A program made the position numbers and the translations under genes. The notes below the pieces were generated by a model that saw nothing but the letters and a program-made list of their open reading frames with translations, ran no database searches and was not told where the DNA came from. From Petunia secreta (Eukaryota; Streptophyta; Magnoliopsida; Solanales; Solanaceae), in NCBI GenBank assembly GCA_029990175.1, contig JARKIP010000033.1, positions 16,289,001 through 16,353,000 on the forward strand: DNA of 64,000 nt. Direction: 5' to 3'. Of the stretch, positions 35,701 to 47,230 are shown piece by piece; within the stretch, counting starts at the first letter, position 1, and the number at the start of each line of letters is the position of its first letter.

Positions 35701-38137
35701 TTATTATATCACCATAGGTTAAACCATCATAAGGTATTTCACCGTTAAATCTATCTTTTATTTTTTGTCTAACTTTATCTGCAAATAACTGTGGTAATCC
35801 ACTTATAAATTTTTCTTTCCAATAACTATGATTACAATCTTCTCTAATCATTACTTTATTTAGGAATATGTCTTTATACCATTTAAAGTCATGTAATTTT
35901 GGTCATGATAAATTAGATAATATTTCTAAACTTCTATCTTTAAATACTTTTGGTTCTCCAATAAAGTGTTTAATTATAGCATATAATAAAGTATTTATAG
36001 CATCTTCACGTACTTGTTCTTCTATTGTTTGATTAGTACTATTACTTTCTTGTTTAACTACCTTTATGATTGTAGTAGCATTAAGGACAGTTTCTCTATC
36101 TCTATCTGACAGATAGTTGTCCCACCAATTTTTTAACATTCCTGTAAATCCGTAAGAAAGCAGGGTTGCTGCTTGCTTATCTGTATTACCTTTTATTTTA
36201 TAGGCTGTTGCTGCTATTCCCATTTCATGTAATCTATTTAGTATTTGATGTTCTGCTTGTCCATCTATATTCCACTCAGTTATAGCATCACCTGTGTGCG
36301 AACTGAATGATACTAGATGTTCTTCTTCATACTGTATATCAGGAAATGTAGGTTTTTTATAATAATTTTTCTTATGATGATAATTAGATCCTAATTTATT
36401 TAATTGATTATTTAATTCAGATAAGGTTTTTACCGAATTTTCTTTTTCTATTGGAATTGTATTTATCGTTAAAGATGATTTTAACCTTTTAGTAATTTCA
36501 TCTAGAACATCACCTTTTATTTCCAATCCACCTTTAGGAAGACTAGGGAATTTATCTTTTGACATACTAGGTAGCCTGAAAAATTGGATTTTCTTCAATA
36601 TTATCTTCAAATTTTATTCTTTTCTCTGGGAATGGTTTAAAAGAAGACTTGCTTCTTGCTTCTTCTACCTGATTGGCTATGACATGTAGTATTTGATTTG
36701 TATAATTACTTTGTTCTATTAATTTATTAATATCTCTATTTTTAGGTTCTCCTTGGGCATCTATTGATGTTCTTTTAAAAGGATTTCCTATTACTACTTT
36801 ATCACCTACTGGTATATTTATTTCTTCTAATGGGGGAATGGTAGATTCTATTATTTTATTACTTTTCGTATACCATTTTTTAACTACCATATTTAAAGAT
36901 TCACGGTTAGCTAATTTTCCTGTATATTCAAACCATTTAAAAAATTCTAAACTACACTTCCATTTTTTCATATCTTTCATCCATTTATTTCTAAATGATT
37001 TCCTCTGTTCTAAAGTGTAATTGTTTCTATACCATTCTCTTTTAATATTATTCTCTGGTTTTACCCAGAGTTGTTGGAGATATTTTATGTCTGGTTCAAA
37101 TGGTTCTTCTAACGTTATCATTCCTAAGGAATCATTTATTTCACTAAAGGTTGGGCTTGATGGTTGATTGATTATGACAGGCTTGTATTCTGGTTGTGGA
37201 ATTCTTTTACTAAAGTTAACACCTTTTAAATTTTTGCTTATTATGTCTTCTTCCTCCAGAGGACAAGAAGTAGATGGCCTTGAAAAGGACATCCTGGAAG
37301 ATGAAGATGTAGCATTAGAGGATCTAGATTTTAGGAATTTTAAATCTATTGATCCATCTGTATGTTGTATAACTTGTTCTATTTGTATAGATTCATCTTC
37401 CACTTTTGGTTCCGTGATGGAATCAAAGTGCCATTCATCTTTTGATAAGACTTCATCCCATTTAAGTAATCTTGGGACAAATATATTATGATGTCTAATA
37501 TTTGCTTCCATTAACATTGTAACTCCTTTATGAGCTCTACTTGGTTTAGCTTTGGGAGCTAGAGTAGTTTTCATTAATTTATAATATACTCTATATATTA
37601 TAGCTATTTCTCTGGCTGATGTTTACTATTTAGATGTTTTGTTTTAACATTTAATATTAGAACATCTAATATTGTTGGATCATTAATATCAACTGAGAAA
37701 TTCGGATAACAATTAAAGTATACTGGCCCATTTGCCATGTTACTTTGTAATACGGCTATTAATGAATCATCAAAGTTTAAGAATCTATTATCTCTTAATA
37801 ATAAACATATAGGAATATCTAATCCTAGTCTATGAAGTGGTTTTACAGCCACTTGCACTAGTCCTATATGTAGGAACTTATAACTTTTTCTATATTTTTC
37901 TATATCTTTTATAGAAAATAGTTGAATTGTTTCAACTGACTGATTTATAGCAATTGTTGATTCACATGTTTTAATATTAAATCTATTTATGAAGTCAAAT
38001 CCTCCGACTTCATATATCTTTTCTAACTTTTCTTTGGGAATATTCCAATTTAACAGATTATTTTCTATTTTTGATATTTTATCTACTTCTGTTGATAGGT
38101 TTATACTGTTTAATACTGACTGTGATGATCCTTCCAT
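32744..38137 (-). pseudogene. Pararetrovirus ORF2 polyprotein, unit 1, broken
   Basis: Order in sense direction: 30K-type movement protein, coat region, CCHC zinc knuckle CYNCGKKGHKANDC, aspartic protease with LLDSGAD, reverse transcriptase with YIDD, RNase H with VETDASEIGFGG. The first in-frame ATG is at 38,137, one base after the ORF1 stop. Relative to unit 2, a one-base loss near 37,617 and a one-base gain near 36,583 shift the frame, and a stop lies at 35,903-35,905 just before the coat region's CPKLHDF segment. From there to 32,744 the zinc-knuckle, protease, RT and RNase H part is one open frame of about 1,050 codons. Confidence 0.92.
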
Positions 38138-38138
38138 T

Positions 38139-38360
38139 TTAATAATGGGCTCCTGGACCGTCACAAGCTTTTCTATAATAACTTTCAGCTATAGGTTTTA
38201 ATCTAAGTATTTCTGAAATATTATTTTGCATATAATGTAGAAAATCAATATTTCCTGTTAAAAGATATCTATGTAAATTATCCTTTAAAAGCTTTTCATG
38301 GTCATTAATTTCTTTATCAATATTTATCCAGAGTTCTAGATAACCTGGATCCATATTCAT
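38139..38360 (-). CDS. Pararetrovirus ORF1, unit 1
   Basis: The 73-residue frame begins MNMDPGYLELWINIDKEIND and is intact in all three units. It is acidic/helical in character with no recognisable domain. Its stop is separated by a single base from the first ATG of ORF2, an arrangement suited to reinitiation or leaky coupling as known for plant pararetroviruses. Confidence 0.7.
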   Translation of the reverse strand: MNMDPGYLELWINIDKEINDHEKLLKDNLHRYLLTGNIDFLHYMQNNISEILRLKPIAESYYRKACDGPGAHY

Positions 38361-38731
38361 TTTTAAAATATTATATTTTTATTTTTATTAAGGAAATCTC
38401 TTCTCCAAAGTTTATAATATAGCAGAAGAGTTTCTTCTACGTAAGGATTATCGTTGTTTATTAAATCAGAGAAACATATATTCATAAAGTAGATATAATA
38501 TTTATTATTATTATTTTTATTAAACCAGTGTTTCATTAGGTACGGGAGTTAAGTGTTTTTGTTTTCTTAGGGGGGGGGGGGGGTTATCCTACAGCCATAA
38601 GGGCAATAGAAGGTCCCAAAAAACATATTTAATGAAATAATAAAGCTAATAATTAAATCAAAAACTAATAATCAAAGTAAATGTTAAAAATATTTATAAG
38701 ATCAGAAAACTTACTATTAAATTTGGAACTG

Positions 38732-38737
38732 TTTATT
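38732..38737 (-). terminator. Poly(A) signal, unit 2
   Basis: AATAAA on the minus strand is identical in context to the signals in units 1 and 3. It is the first such signal a transcript starting at the unit 3 promoter would meet after a full unit. Confidence 0.6.
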
Positions 38738-38830
38738 GAACATGAAGGAACATTGTTTTACAGAGAGGGAAAGTAGGCAATATTTCGAAAGTGAGGATTT
38801 CGAGTGATGCCTTACTTCTAATTTCTACTT

Positions 38831-39000
38831 CTATTTATAGCTGCTAATGACACTATTCTCCTTTACAGGTGGAGAGCTATTAACGGGGAATCTTATCTTT
38901 TATAAAGTAAGATAAGATTTACATTATTGATGCTAATGGGGTCCTATTGTAAAGAATCTTATCTTTACAAAAGTAAAGTAAGATCTACATTATTGATACC
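38831..39000 (-). promoter_or_regulatory. Pararetroviral promoter, unit 2
   Basis: TATAAATAG is at 38,831-38,839 (minus strand) with the same duplicated 46-bp upstream block (38,889-39,000). In sense direction it faces unit 1, whose leader lacks the primer site. Confidence 0.6.
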
Positions 39001-39030
39001 ACTTGGCACTTATTTGTTGTCTATCTTTTG

Positions 39031-39501
39031 CTAAAAATCCGTGAGATATGCTTGAGCAATCCCGTGTGGGTCCTCCATATCTCCATTATCTCCTGCTGAT
39101 GCTGTTGATGACGCTGTATCTAATAATTCAGTGATTTGATTTATTTCACTGCCATTTGCTTGGTCTAAATTTGCTAAGGCCTGTTGAAGTTTTCTTTTCA
39201 ACGCTTCCTTTGATAATTTGTCTGTTGATCCGATCTTCGTTTGAACTTGCTGAACCTGTTTTTCTTTGTTCTTAGGGGTCCACCCCTTAATTTTTATAGT
39301 TTTAACAAGGTACCTGACCTTGCATAATACCTCTATATTGAATTCCCAACTAATAATATAGGACACTCTTTTAGCCATGAAGAATTTACATAACTGTATA
39401 TGTTCTGGTAATGCTGCTAGTTCTTCGTTTTCTTTCTGGTAATTGGTGTGTAACTGTTTGAAAGAAGGTGACAACACCCTTTCGTAAATGTATTCCACCA
39501 T
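39031..39501 (-). CDS. Pararetrovirus ORF4, unit 2
   Basis: The 156-residue frame differs from the unit 1 copy by a single Leu-to-Ile change around residue 70. It has the same overlap with ORF3. Function is unassigned. Confidence 0.65.
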   Translation of the reverse strand: MVEYIYERVLSPSFKQLHTNYQKENEELAALPEHIQLCKFFMAKRVSYIISWEFNIEVLCKVRYLVKTIKIKGWTPKNKEKQVQQVQTKIGSTDKLSKEALKRKLQQALANLDQANGSEINQITELLDTASSTASAGDNGDMEDPHGIAQAYLTDF

Positions 39502-40229
39502 TCATAAAACCATCTTGGGATGGGATCCGTTGATACCTTTTCACAGAACTTGACAAACCATGAATGGCTGCCAGGTCTTACGTATATGAAGTTACACCAC
39601 GCATTTTTGTAGTCGTAAAAATTATAACCTGATATTTTAAAATTCACTGATAATGGAAATTGAATCGGCGTGTGTTGATGATCTACTGGCCAATCCGCAG
39701 GGCTTAAAATTCTTTTAATAGTAAACTTGGAGTACCTAATACTCCTTGGATCATTTTTATCTGCTAACTCATTTTCAATCTCTATTGAATTGGTTGCTAT
39801 CAATATAGCTTCATAAAATTCTCTTGTTTTATAAGGGTTGTCTGTTTCCACATAATTTCTGTCTGTGTAACAAGACTTGATAATATCTGTAATTCGTTTT
39901 TCAACTAATTTTCTCTCAATCGCAATGATTGGTACCTGTTGACTGTTTATCCAATCGAATTTCTGTTGACTTGCTGTTGAAGAGCTTGCTTGTTCTTGTT
40001 TAATGGGAGGTTGAGGTTGTACTGCCTCAGAATAACTGTTTATGGTTCTTTTGGCATAACTGTTTAAGGATTGTTTTGAGGTTCCTGGGGTTGCTTCTCT
40101 CTTTACCGGTGTAGGAGGAGGTAATTGAGGAAACTCTGCTAAAGCCGTATATCTGTTTTTATGTGAGTTCTGGTTATGATGCTGTTCAAGGAATTGCCTC
40201 GTAGGTTTTACTGGATATAATGGCCTCAT
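39417..40229 (-). CDS. Pararetrovirus ORF3, unit 2
   Basis: The 270-residue frame differs from unit 1 at two visible positions (Pro-to-Thr near residue 10 and Leu-to-Gln near residue 185). It overlaps the ORF2 end by 44 nt. Function is unassigned; by position it may be transactivator-like. Confidence 0.65.
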   Translation of the reverse strand: MRPLYPVKPTRQFLEQHHNQNSHKNRYTALAEFPQLPPPTPVKREATPGTSKQSLNSYAKRTINSYSEAVQPQPPIKQEQASSSTASQQKFDWINSQQVPIIAIERKLVEKRITDIIKSCYTDRNYVETDNPYKTREFYEAILIATNSIEIENELADKNDPRSIRYSKFTIKRILSPADWPVDHQHTPIQFPLSVNFKISGYNFYDYKNAWCNFIYVRPGSHSWFVKFCEKVSTDPIPRWFYEWWNTFTKGCCHLLSNSYTPITRKKTKN

Positions 40230-43200
40230 GTCTTCTCTGTAAAAATTCTCTAGTTAAAAAATCTGGAAGACTATTGTCTTCTCCTTTAATAAATTCTATT
40301 TGAAAATCAAAGCTAGATAATAAAGCTTGCCATCTGGCAAATATTTGTTTTGAAACTAAATTCTTAACATCTTTTTGCAAAACATCTTTTGCTGCTTTAC
40401 AATCAACTCTTAAAAGAAATTCTTTGTTTATCAAATCATCTTGAAATTTAGTTATACATAAAACTATTGATAAAATTTCTTTTTTAATAGTACTATAATT
40501 TTTTTGAGCTCCGTTCCATATTCCAGAGCAATATCGGACTAATTGTTCAGACTCTTTTGGAGAGAGACGCTGTTTAAGAATTCCTCCGAAACCTATTTCA
40601 GAGGCATCGGTTTCAACAATCATAAAGGCATCCGGATGTGGTATGCCTAGACAAGGAAGTCTTTGAACAATACTTTTGACTTTTTGGACTGTTTGTGTTT
40701 GTTCTTGGCTCCAAGGAACTTGATTTTTCTAAGACGCTGATAAAGGGGTTCACATATTTGTCTAAGGTTTGGAATAAAATCTGAAACATAATTGAGGCTT
40801 CCTAGAAACCTTTGTAACTGAGTTTTATCTGTTAAAACATCTGGAAATTTTGTAGAGAATTCTATGGCTCTACAAATTGGTTTATACATGCCTTGAGACA
40901 AGTCATGTCCTAAAAATCTAATAGAGGTTTGAAATAATTTAATCTTCTTGGAACTCACTACCAGCCCATTTTTCTTAATAATATTAAGAAATATCTTTAA
41001 ATGCTTAAAATGTTGATCTATATTTTCTAAAAATATTAATACATCATCAATATAAACTATTGAGAATGAACTATATGGATTAAATATATTATTCATTATA
41101 TTTTGAAATTCTGATGGGGCATTCTTTAACCCAAAGGGCATAACATTCCATTCATATTGGCCAAAGGGCACATTAAATGCTGTTTTATACTTATCCCTTT
41201 CACCTATTTGGATTTGCCAAAATCCTGATTTCATATCAAATTTACTATATATTTTAGCCTTATACGTTCTTTTTAATAAATCTCTTTTATTTGGAATCGG
41301 ATATCGTATCCATCTTAATACTTTGTTTAAAGGTTTATAATTTATAACTAATCTTGGAGCTCCTCTTTCTCGTTCAGCATTATTATTAACATAAAATGCG
41401 GAACAACTCCAAGGTGACTTAGAAGGACGAATTATTTTCTTTTCTAATAATTCATTAATTTCCTTTTTACAATATTCCATTAATTCTTGGTTCATTTGAA
41501 TTGGTCTAGCCTTAGTGGGGATAGATCCTTCTTCAAATCCTTCTATATACGGTAATCGTACTATATGCCTTTTTCTTTCCCAAAAGGCATTAGGTAGATC
41601 TGAACAGACTTCAGATTCTATTTCTTTTTGGGTTTGTAGTATTTTATCTTGAATTAGTTTATCTTTAAACTGGTTTTCTATTTTAACAATTTTAATTTCG
41701 TCTTTTATGTAATTTATTTGATTTTTTATCAATTGTATTTTATAGATACTTCTTTCTTTTAGAGTATCTATTTCTCTTTGCTTTGGACCATTTAGGAAAT
41801 AAAATATTATTTCTTTACCAAGATTATTGGTAGTAATACCTGTTGTATTAACTGTAAAAGGAGATATCTGAGTTAAAAAGGGAGTTCCTAATATAACTTC
41901 CTCATTTAAATCCTTTATCAGAATAAAAGTATTTTTAAAGCATATATTATCATTACATATATGTGCATTAGATAATTTATATTTTATTTTAAGTTTTTCT
42001 CCTGATGCAGAGAATAATTTTGCTGATGTTTTATCGCAATATTTTGTTGGAATTAATCCTTCTACTATACAATTTTGGTCAGCACCAGAGTCTAATAAAG
42101 CTACTGTCTGGATACTGTATTCACTATTTATGACTAATTTTATTGGTACATACCATTTTTGAGACTTAATTTTAGAGATAGCCAAGACTCTCAATTCGTC
42201 GTCTTGTGCTTCTACTTGTTTAGTATTTGAACTTTCTCCTATTATTGTAGAATTTAACTCCTTTTGAGTTTTTTGAATTAATTCTAGAGCAAGGTTTTCT
42301 TCCTCTATGTTATTAACTTTTTGTTTTAAAATATTAACTTCTTGTTTTAATGTTGTTAATTCTGCATAAAGATCTGATATAGATATTTTTTCTTCTTTTT
42401 TATCAAATTTTTGTAGAATTTTTTTCATACTAAAAGGATTGGGTATGTTAGGTTTATTTGATTCTCTACTTAAGACTATTTCTTTTAATTTTAAAAGATA
42501 TTCTCTTTTAATTTCTTCATCCTTTATTTGATCTATTAGATCAAAGAAGAATTCTTTATTTTCATTTGATATGACTTTTATTGAACCTGTCCCGCAGGTA
42601 CATAATCCTCTAGGACAATCACACTCTGACTCGGAAGTGTAACTATCACTAGACTCATATGCTATATTAATTTGTTCATCATCACTTATGCTTTCCGTGG
42701 ATGAACTTTCTTTTTCACTATTATCATTTTCGTCTAGTATAGCATATATTTTATTCTTAATGTCTTCATCTAATTCTAAACTATTAATTTTGTTTTTCTT
42801 CTTTGTCTTGACTCTACAATCATTTGCCTTATGGCCTTTTTTTCCACAATTGTAGCATCTTTCTTTAAAAGAAGGTTGTTTACTTTGACTTGTATTCTTT
42901 GGAATTTTCTTCCTGTATCTTTTGGAATATTTTCTTTTATAATCACTATTGCTACTTTTGTCTTTTCTATTTTTCCTTTTGGATTTTTTTGTTGCCTCGG
43001 TAGACGGGGCAGTTATCTTAGCATAACCAAAATCACTACAGAAATTTCCTAATTCTTTCTTAGTGATTTTATAATCTCTTTTTAGTTGATTTTTTAATTT
43101 TTTATCAGTACATAGTTCTAAAGCTGTTATGTTAATAAAGCTTATTATATCACCATAGATTAAACCTTCATAAGGTATTTCACCGTTAAATCTATCTTTT

Positions 43201-45578
43201 ATTTTTTGTCTAACTTTATCTGCAAATAACTGTGGTAATCCACTTATAAATTTTTCTTTCCAATAACTATGATTACAATCTTCTCTAATCATTACTTTAT
43301 TTAGGAATATGTCTTTATACCATTTAAAGTCATGTAATTTTGGACATGATAAATTAGATAATATTTCTAAACTTCTATCTTTAAATATTTTTGGTTCTCC
43401 AATAAAGTGTTTAATTATAGCATATAATAAAGTATTTATAGCATCTTCACGTACTTGTTCTTCTATTGTTTGATTAGTACTATTACTTTCTTGTTTAACT
43501 ACCTTTATGATTGTAGTAGCATTAAGGACAGTTTCTCTATCTCTATCTGACAGATAGTTGTCCCACCAATTTTTTAACATTCCTGTAAATCCGTAAGAAA
43601 GAAGGGTTGCTGCTTGCTTATCTGTATTACCTTTTATTTTATAGGCTGTTGCTGCTATTCCCATTTTATGTAATCTATTTAGTATTTGATGTTCTGCTTG
43701 TCCATCTATATTCCACTCAGTTATAGCATCACCTGTGTGCGAACTGAATGATACTAGATGTTCTTCTTCATACTGTATATCAGGAAATGTAGGTTTTTTA
43801 TAATAATTTTTCTTATGATGATAATTAGATCCTAATTTATTTAATTGATTATTTAATTCAGATAAGGTTTTTACCGAATTTTCTTTTTCTATTGGAATTG
43901 TATTTATCGTTAAAGATGATTTTAACCTTTTAGTAATTTCATCTAGAACATCACCTTTTATTTCCAATCCACCTTTAGGAAGACTAGGGAATTTATCTTT
44001 TGACATACTAGGTAGCCTGAAAATTGGATTTTCTTCAATATTATCTTCAAATTTTATTCTTTTCTCTGGGAATGGTTTAAAAGAAGGCTTGCTTCTTGCT
44101 TCTTCTACCTGATTGGCTATGACATGTAGTATTTGATTTGTATAATTACTTTGTTCTATTAATTTATTAATATCTCTATTTTTAGGTTCTCCTTGGGCAT
44201 CTATTGATGTTCTTTTAAAAGGATTTCCTATTACTACTTTCTCATCTACTGGTATATTTATTTCTTCTAATGGGGGAATGGTAGATTCTATTATTTTATT
44301 ACTTTTCGTATACCATTTTTTAACTACCATATTTAAAGATTCACAGTTAGCTAATTTTCCTGTATATTCAAACCATTTAAAAAATTCTAAACTACACTTC
44401 CATTTTTTCATATCTTTCATCCATTTATCTCTAAATAATTTCCTCTGTTCTAAAGTGTAATTGTTTCTATACCATTCTCTTTTAATATTATTCTCTGGTT
44501 TTACCCAGAGTTGTTGGAGATATTTTATGTCTGGTTCAAATGGTTCTTCTAACGTTATCATTCCTAAGGAATCATTTATTTCACTAAAGGTTGGGCTTGA
44601 TGGTTGATTGATTATGACAGGCTTGTATTCTGGTTGTGGAATTCTTTTACTAAAGTTAACACCTTTTAAATTTTTGCTTATTATGTCTTCTTCCTCCAGA
44701 GGACAAGAAGTAGATGGCCTTGAAAAGGACATCCTGGAAGATGAAGATGTAGCATTAGAGGATCTAGATTTTAGGAATTTTAAATCTATTGATCCATCTG
44801 TATGTTGTATAACTTGTTCTATTTGTATAGATTCATCTTCCACTTTTGGTTCCGTGATGGAATCAAAGTGCCATTCATCTTTTGATAAGACTTCATCCCA
44901 TTTAAGTAATCTTGGGACAAATATATTATGATGTCTAATATTTGCTTCCATTAACATTGTAACTCCTTTATGAGCTCTACTTGGTTTAGGTTTGGGAGCT
45001 AGAGTAGTTTTCATTAATTTATAATATACTCTATATATTATAGCTATTTCTCTGGCTTGATGTTTACTATTTAGATGTTTTGTTTTAACATTTAATGTTA
45101 GAACATCTAATATTGTTGGATCATTAATATCAACTGAGAAATTCGGATAACAATTAAAGTATACTGGCCCATTTGCCATGTTACTTTGTAATACGGCTAT
45201 TAATGAATCATCAAAGTTTAAGAATCTATTATCTCTTAATAATAAACATATAGGAATATCTAATCCTAGTCTATGAAGTGGTTTTACAGCCACTTGCACT
45301 AGTCCTATATGTAGGAACTTATAACTTTTTCTATATTTTTCTATATCTTTTATAGAAAATAGTTGAATTGTTTCAACTGACTGATTTATAGCAATTGTTG
45401 ATTCACATGTTTTAATATTAAATCTATTTATGAAGTCAAATCCTCCGACTTCATATATCTTTTCTAACTTTTCTTTGGGAATATTCCAATTTAACAGATT
45501 ATTTTCTATTTTTGATATTTTATCTACTTCTGTAGATAGGTTTATACTGTTTAATACTGACTGTGATGATCCTTCCAT
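40186..45578 (-). pseudogene. Pararetrovirus ORF2 polyprotein, unit 2, one frameshift
   Basis: From the ATG at 45,578 the frame is open for about 1,640 codons. Rough residue positions: movement protein 50-200 (LLRDNRF), coat region 420-890, zinc knuckle CYNCGKKGHKANDC near 910, protease LLDSGAD near 1,165, RT 1,300-1,560 with YIDD near 1,507. An indel near 40,725, between RT and RNase H, shifts the frame and ends it at 40,647; the RNase H part continues in another frame to 40,186. The start chosen is the first ATG, one base after the ORF1 stop; upstream in-frame sequence has only GTG. It is by far the best preserved polyprotein of the array. Confidence 0.93.
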
Positions 45579-45579
45579 T

Positions 45580-45801
45580 TTAATAATGGGCTCCTGGACC
45601 GTCACAAGCTTTTCTATAATAACTTTCAGCTATAGGTTTTAATCTAAGTATTTCTGAAATATTATTTTGCATATAATGTAGAAAATCAATATTTCCTGTT
45701 AAAAGATATCTATGTAAATTATCCTTTAAAAGCTTTTCATGGTCATTAATTTCTTTATCAATATTTATCCAGAGTTCTAGATAACCTGGATCCATATTCA
45801 T
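45580..45801 (-). CDS. Pararetrovirus ORF1, unit 2
   Basis: This 73-residue frame is identical to that of unit 1. It starts at an ATG preceded by an AT-rich leader and stops one base before the ORF2 ATG. No known domain is visible. Confidence 0.7.
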   Translation of the reverse strand: MNMDPGYLELWINIDKEINDHEKLLKDNLHRYLLTGNIDFLHYMQNNISEILRLKPIAESYYRKACDGPGAHY

Positions 45802-46010
45802 TTTTAAAATATTATATTTTTATTTTTATTAAGGAAATCTCTTCTCCAAAGTTTATAATATAGAAGAAGAGTTTCTTCTACGTAAGGATTATCGTTGTTT
45901 ATTAAATCAGAGAAACATATATTCATAAAGTAGATATAATATTTATTATTATTATTTTTATTAAACCAGTGTTTCATTAGGTACGGGAGTTAAGTGTTTT
46001 TGTTTTCTTA

Positions 46011-46323
46011 GGGGGGGGAGGTTATCCTATAGTTAACTCTACTCTTTTCTATTAAGGTGTTTTCTTTATTCAGATTTCCTTCATTCTTATCCTATGTAGC
46101 TAAGCGACGGGAACACCAATCCGGGTCCGACCCTATTTCCTAGACTCAATGGGCTAATCCAACGGAACTTTATGGCTTGCCAACGTCTAAACCGGAGATT
46201 AATCGGTTACCTCGACACAAGGATAAGGACTAAGAGATATGAACAAGAAAACAGGCTTAACAGAAAATTTCGAGTTAACAAGGATAACAAGAGATTTAGC
46301 CGACGATCATATTGGCACTGATA
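46011..46323 (-). promoter_or_regulatory. Complete pararetroviral leader (unit 2)
   Basis: About 310 bases lie between the primer site and the G/C homopolymer run near ORF1. It holds no long frame. It is the only full leader in the array: unit 1 lacks nearly all of it and unit 3 loses the part beyond 53,934. Long structured leaders with short frames are typical of plant pararetroviruses; I did not fold this one. Confidence 0.7.
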
Positions 46324-46326
46324 CCA
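46314..46326 (-). other. tRNA-Met primer-binding site
   Basis: The minus strand reads TGGTATCAGTGCC. Its first nine bases match the complement of the plant initiator tRNA-Met 3' end (TGGTATCAG), the primer used by Caulimoviridae. It straddles the unit 2/3 boundary and is the only complete copy in the array. Confidence 0.85.
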
Positions 46327-46460
46327 TAAGGGCAATAGAAGGTCCCAAAAAACATATTTAATGAAATAATAAAGCTAATAATTAAATCAAAAACTAATAA
46401 TCAAAGTAAATGTTAAAAATATTTATAAGATCAGAAAACTTACTATTAAAATTGGAACTG

Positions 46461-46466
46461 TTTATT
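46461..46466 (-). terminator. Poly(A) signal, unit 3
   Basis: AATAAA on the minus strand is in the same context as in units 1 and 2. Confidence 0.6.
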
Positions 46467-46559
46467 GAACATGAAGGAACATTGTTTTACAGAGAGGGAA
46501 AGTAGGCAATATTTCGAAAGTGAGGATTTCGAGTGATGCCTTACTTCTAATTTCTACTT

Positions 46560-46729
46560 CTATTTATAGCTGCTAATGACACTATTCTCCTTTACAGGTG
46601 GAGAGCTATTAACGGGGAATCTTATCTTTTATAAAGTAAGATAAGATTTACATTATTGATGCTAATGGGGTCCTATTGTAAAGAATCTTATCTTTACAAA
46701 AGTAAAGTAAGATCTACATTATTGATACC
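46560..46729 (-). promoter_or_regulatory. Pararetroviral promoter, unit 3
   Basis: TATAAATAG is at 46,560-46,568 (minus strand) with the duplicated upstream block at 46,618-46,729. It faces the only complete leader and primer site in the array and the best-preserved ORF2 (unit 2), so it is the promoter most likely to give a genome-like RNA if active. Confidence 0.65.
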
Positions 46730-46759
46730 ACTTGGCACTTATTTGTTGTCTATCTTTTG

Positions 46760-47230
46760 CTAAAAATCTGTGAGATATGCTTGAGCAATCCCGTGTGGGT
46801 CCTCCATATCTCCATTATCTCCTGCTGATGCTGTTGATGACGCTGTATCTAATAATTCAGTGATTTGATTTATTTCACTGCCATTTGCTTGGTCTAAATT
46901 TGCTAAGGCCTGTTGAAGTTTTCTTTTCAACGCTTCCTTTGATAATTTGTCTGTTGATCCGATCTTCGTTTGAACTTGCTGAACCTGTTTTTCTTTGTTC
47001 TTAGGGGTCCACCCCTTAATTTTTAAAGTTTTAACAAGGTACCTGACCTTGCATAATACCTCTATATTGAATTCCCAACTAATAATATAGGACACTCTTT
47101 TAGCCATGAAGAATTTACATAACTGTATATGTTCTGGTAATGCTGCTAGTTCTTCGTTTTCTTTCTGGTAATTGGTGTGTAACTGTTTGAAAGAAGGTGA
47201 CAACACCCTTTCGTAAATGTATTCCACCAT
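46760..47230 (-). CDS. Pararetrovirus ORF4, unit 3
   Basis: The 156-residue frame is identical in length and nearly in sequence to the other two. Same overlap with ORF3. Function is unassigned. Confidence 0.65.
   Translation of the reverse strand: MVEYIYERVLSPSFKQLHTNYQKENEELAALPEHIQLCKFFMAKRVSYIISWEFNIEVLCKVRYLVKTLKIKGWTPKNKEKQVQQVQTKIGSTDKLSKEALKRKLQQALANLDQANGSEINQITELLDTASSTASAGDNGDMEDPHGIAQAYLTDF

Larger units (their letters stand above)
31151..38594 (-). mobile_element. Pararetrovirus unit 1 (left, sense-downstream)
   Basis: The unit spans the 3' end at 31,151 to the shortened leader at 38,594. Compared with the unit 2/3 junction, about 287 bp of leader, including the tRNA primer site, is missing at its 5' end; the sequence jumps from the G-run and TTATCCTA directly into the next unit's 3' end. 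ORF2 has at least two frameshifts and one stop. A 14-base G run lies at 38,570-38,583. Confidence 0.9.
38595..46323 (-). mobile_element. Pararetrovirus unit 2 (middle, least damaged)
   Basis: This is the only unit with a full 5' leader; the primer-binding site straddles its boundary with unit 3. Its spacing of 7,729 bp is therefore the best estimate of the viral genome length. ORF1, ORF3 and ORF4 are open, and ORF2 carries one detectable frameshift. With the promoter of unit 3 upstream (46,560-46,729) and its own poly(A) region downstream, the arrangement would allow a genome-length transcript, but coding capacity is broken. Confidence 0.92.

Noticed and set aside
45579..45605. Non-ATG upstream start for pararetrovirus ORF2
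   Set aside because: The frame extends to a GTG at 45,605, but the first ATG is at 45,578, one base after the ORF1 stop, which fits translation coupling better.
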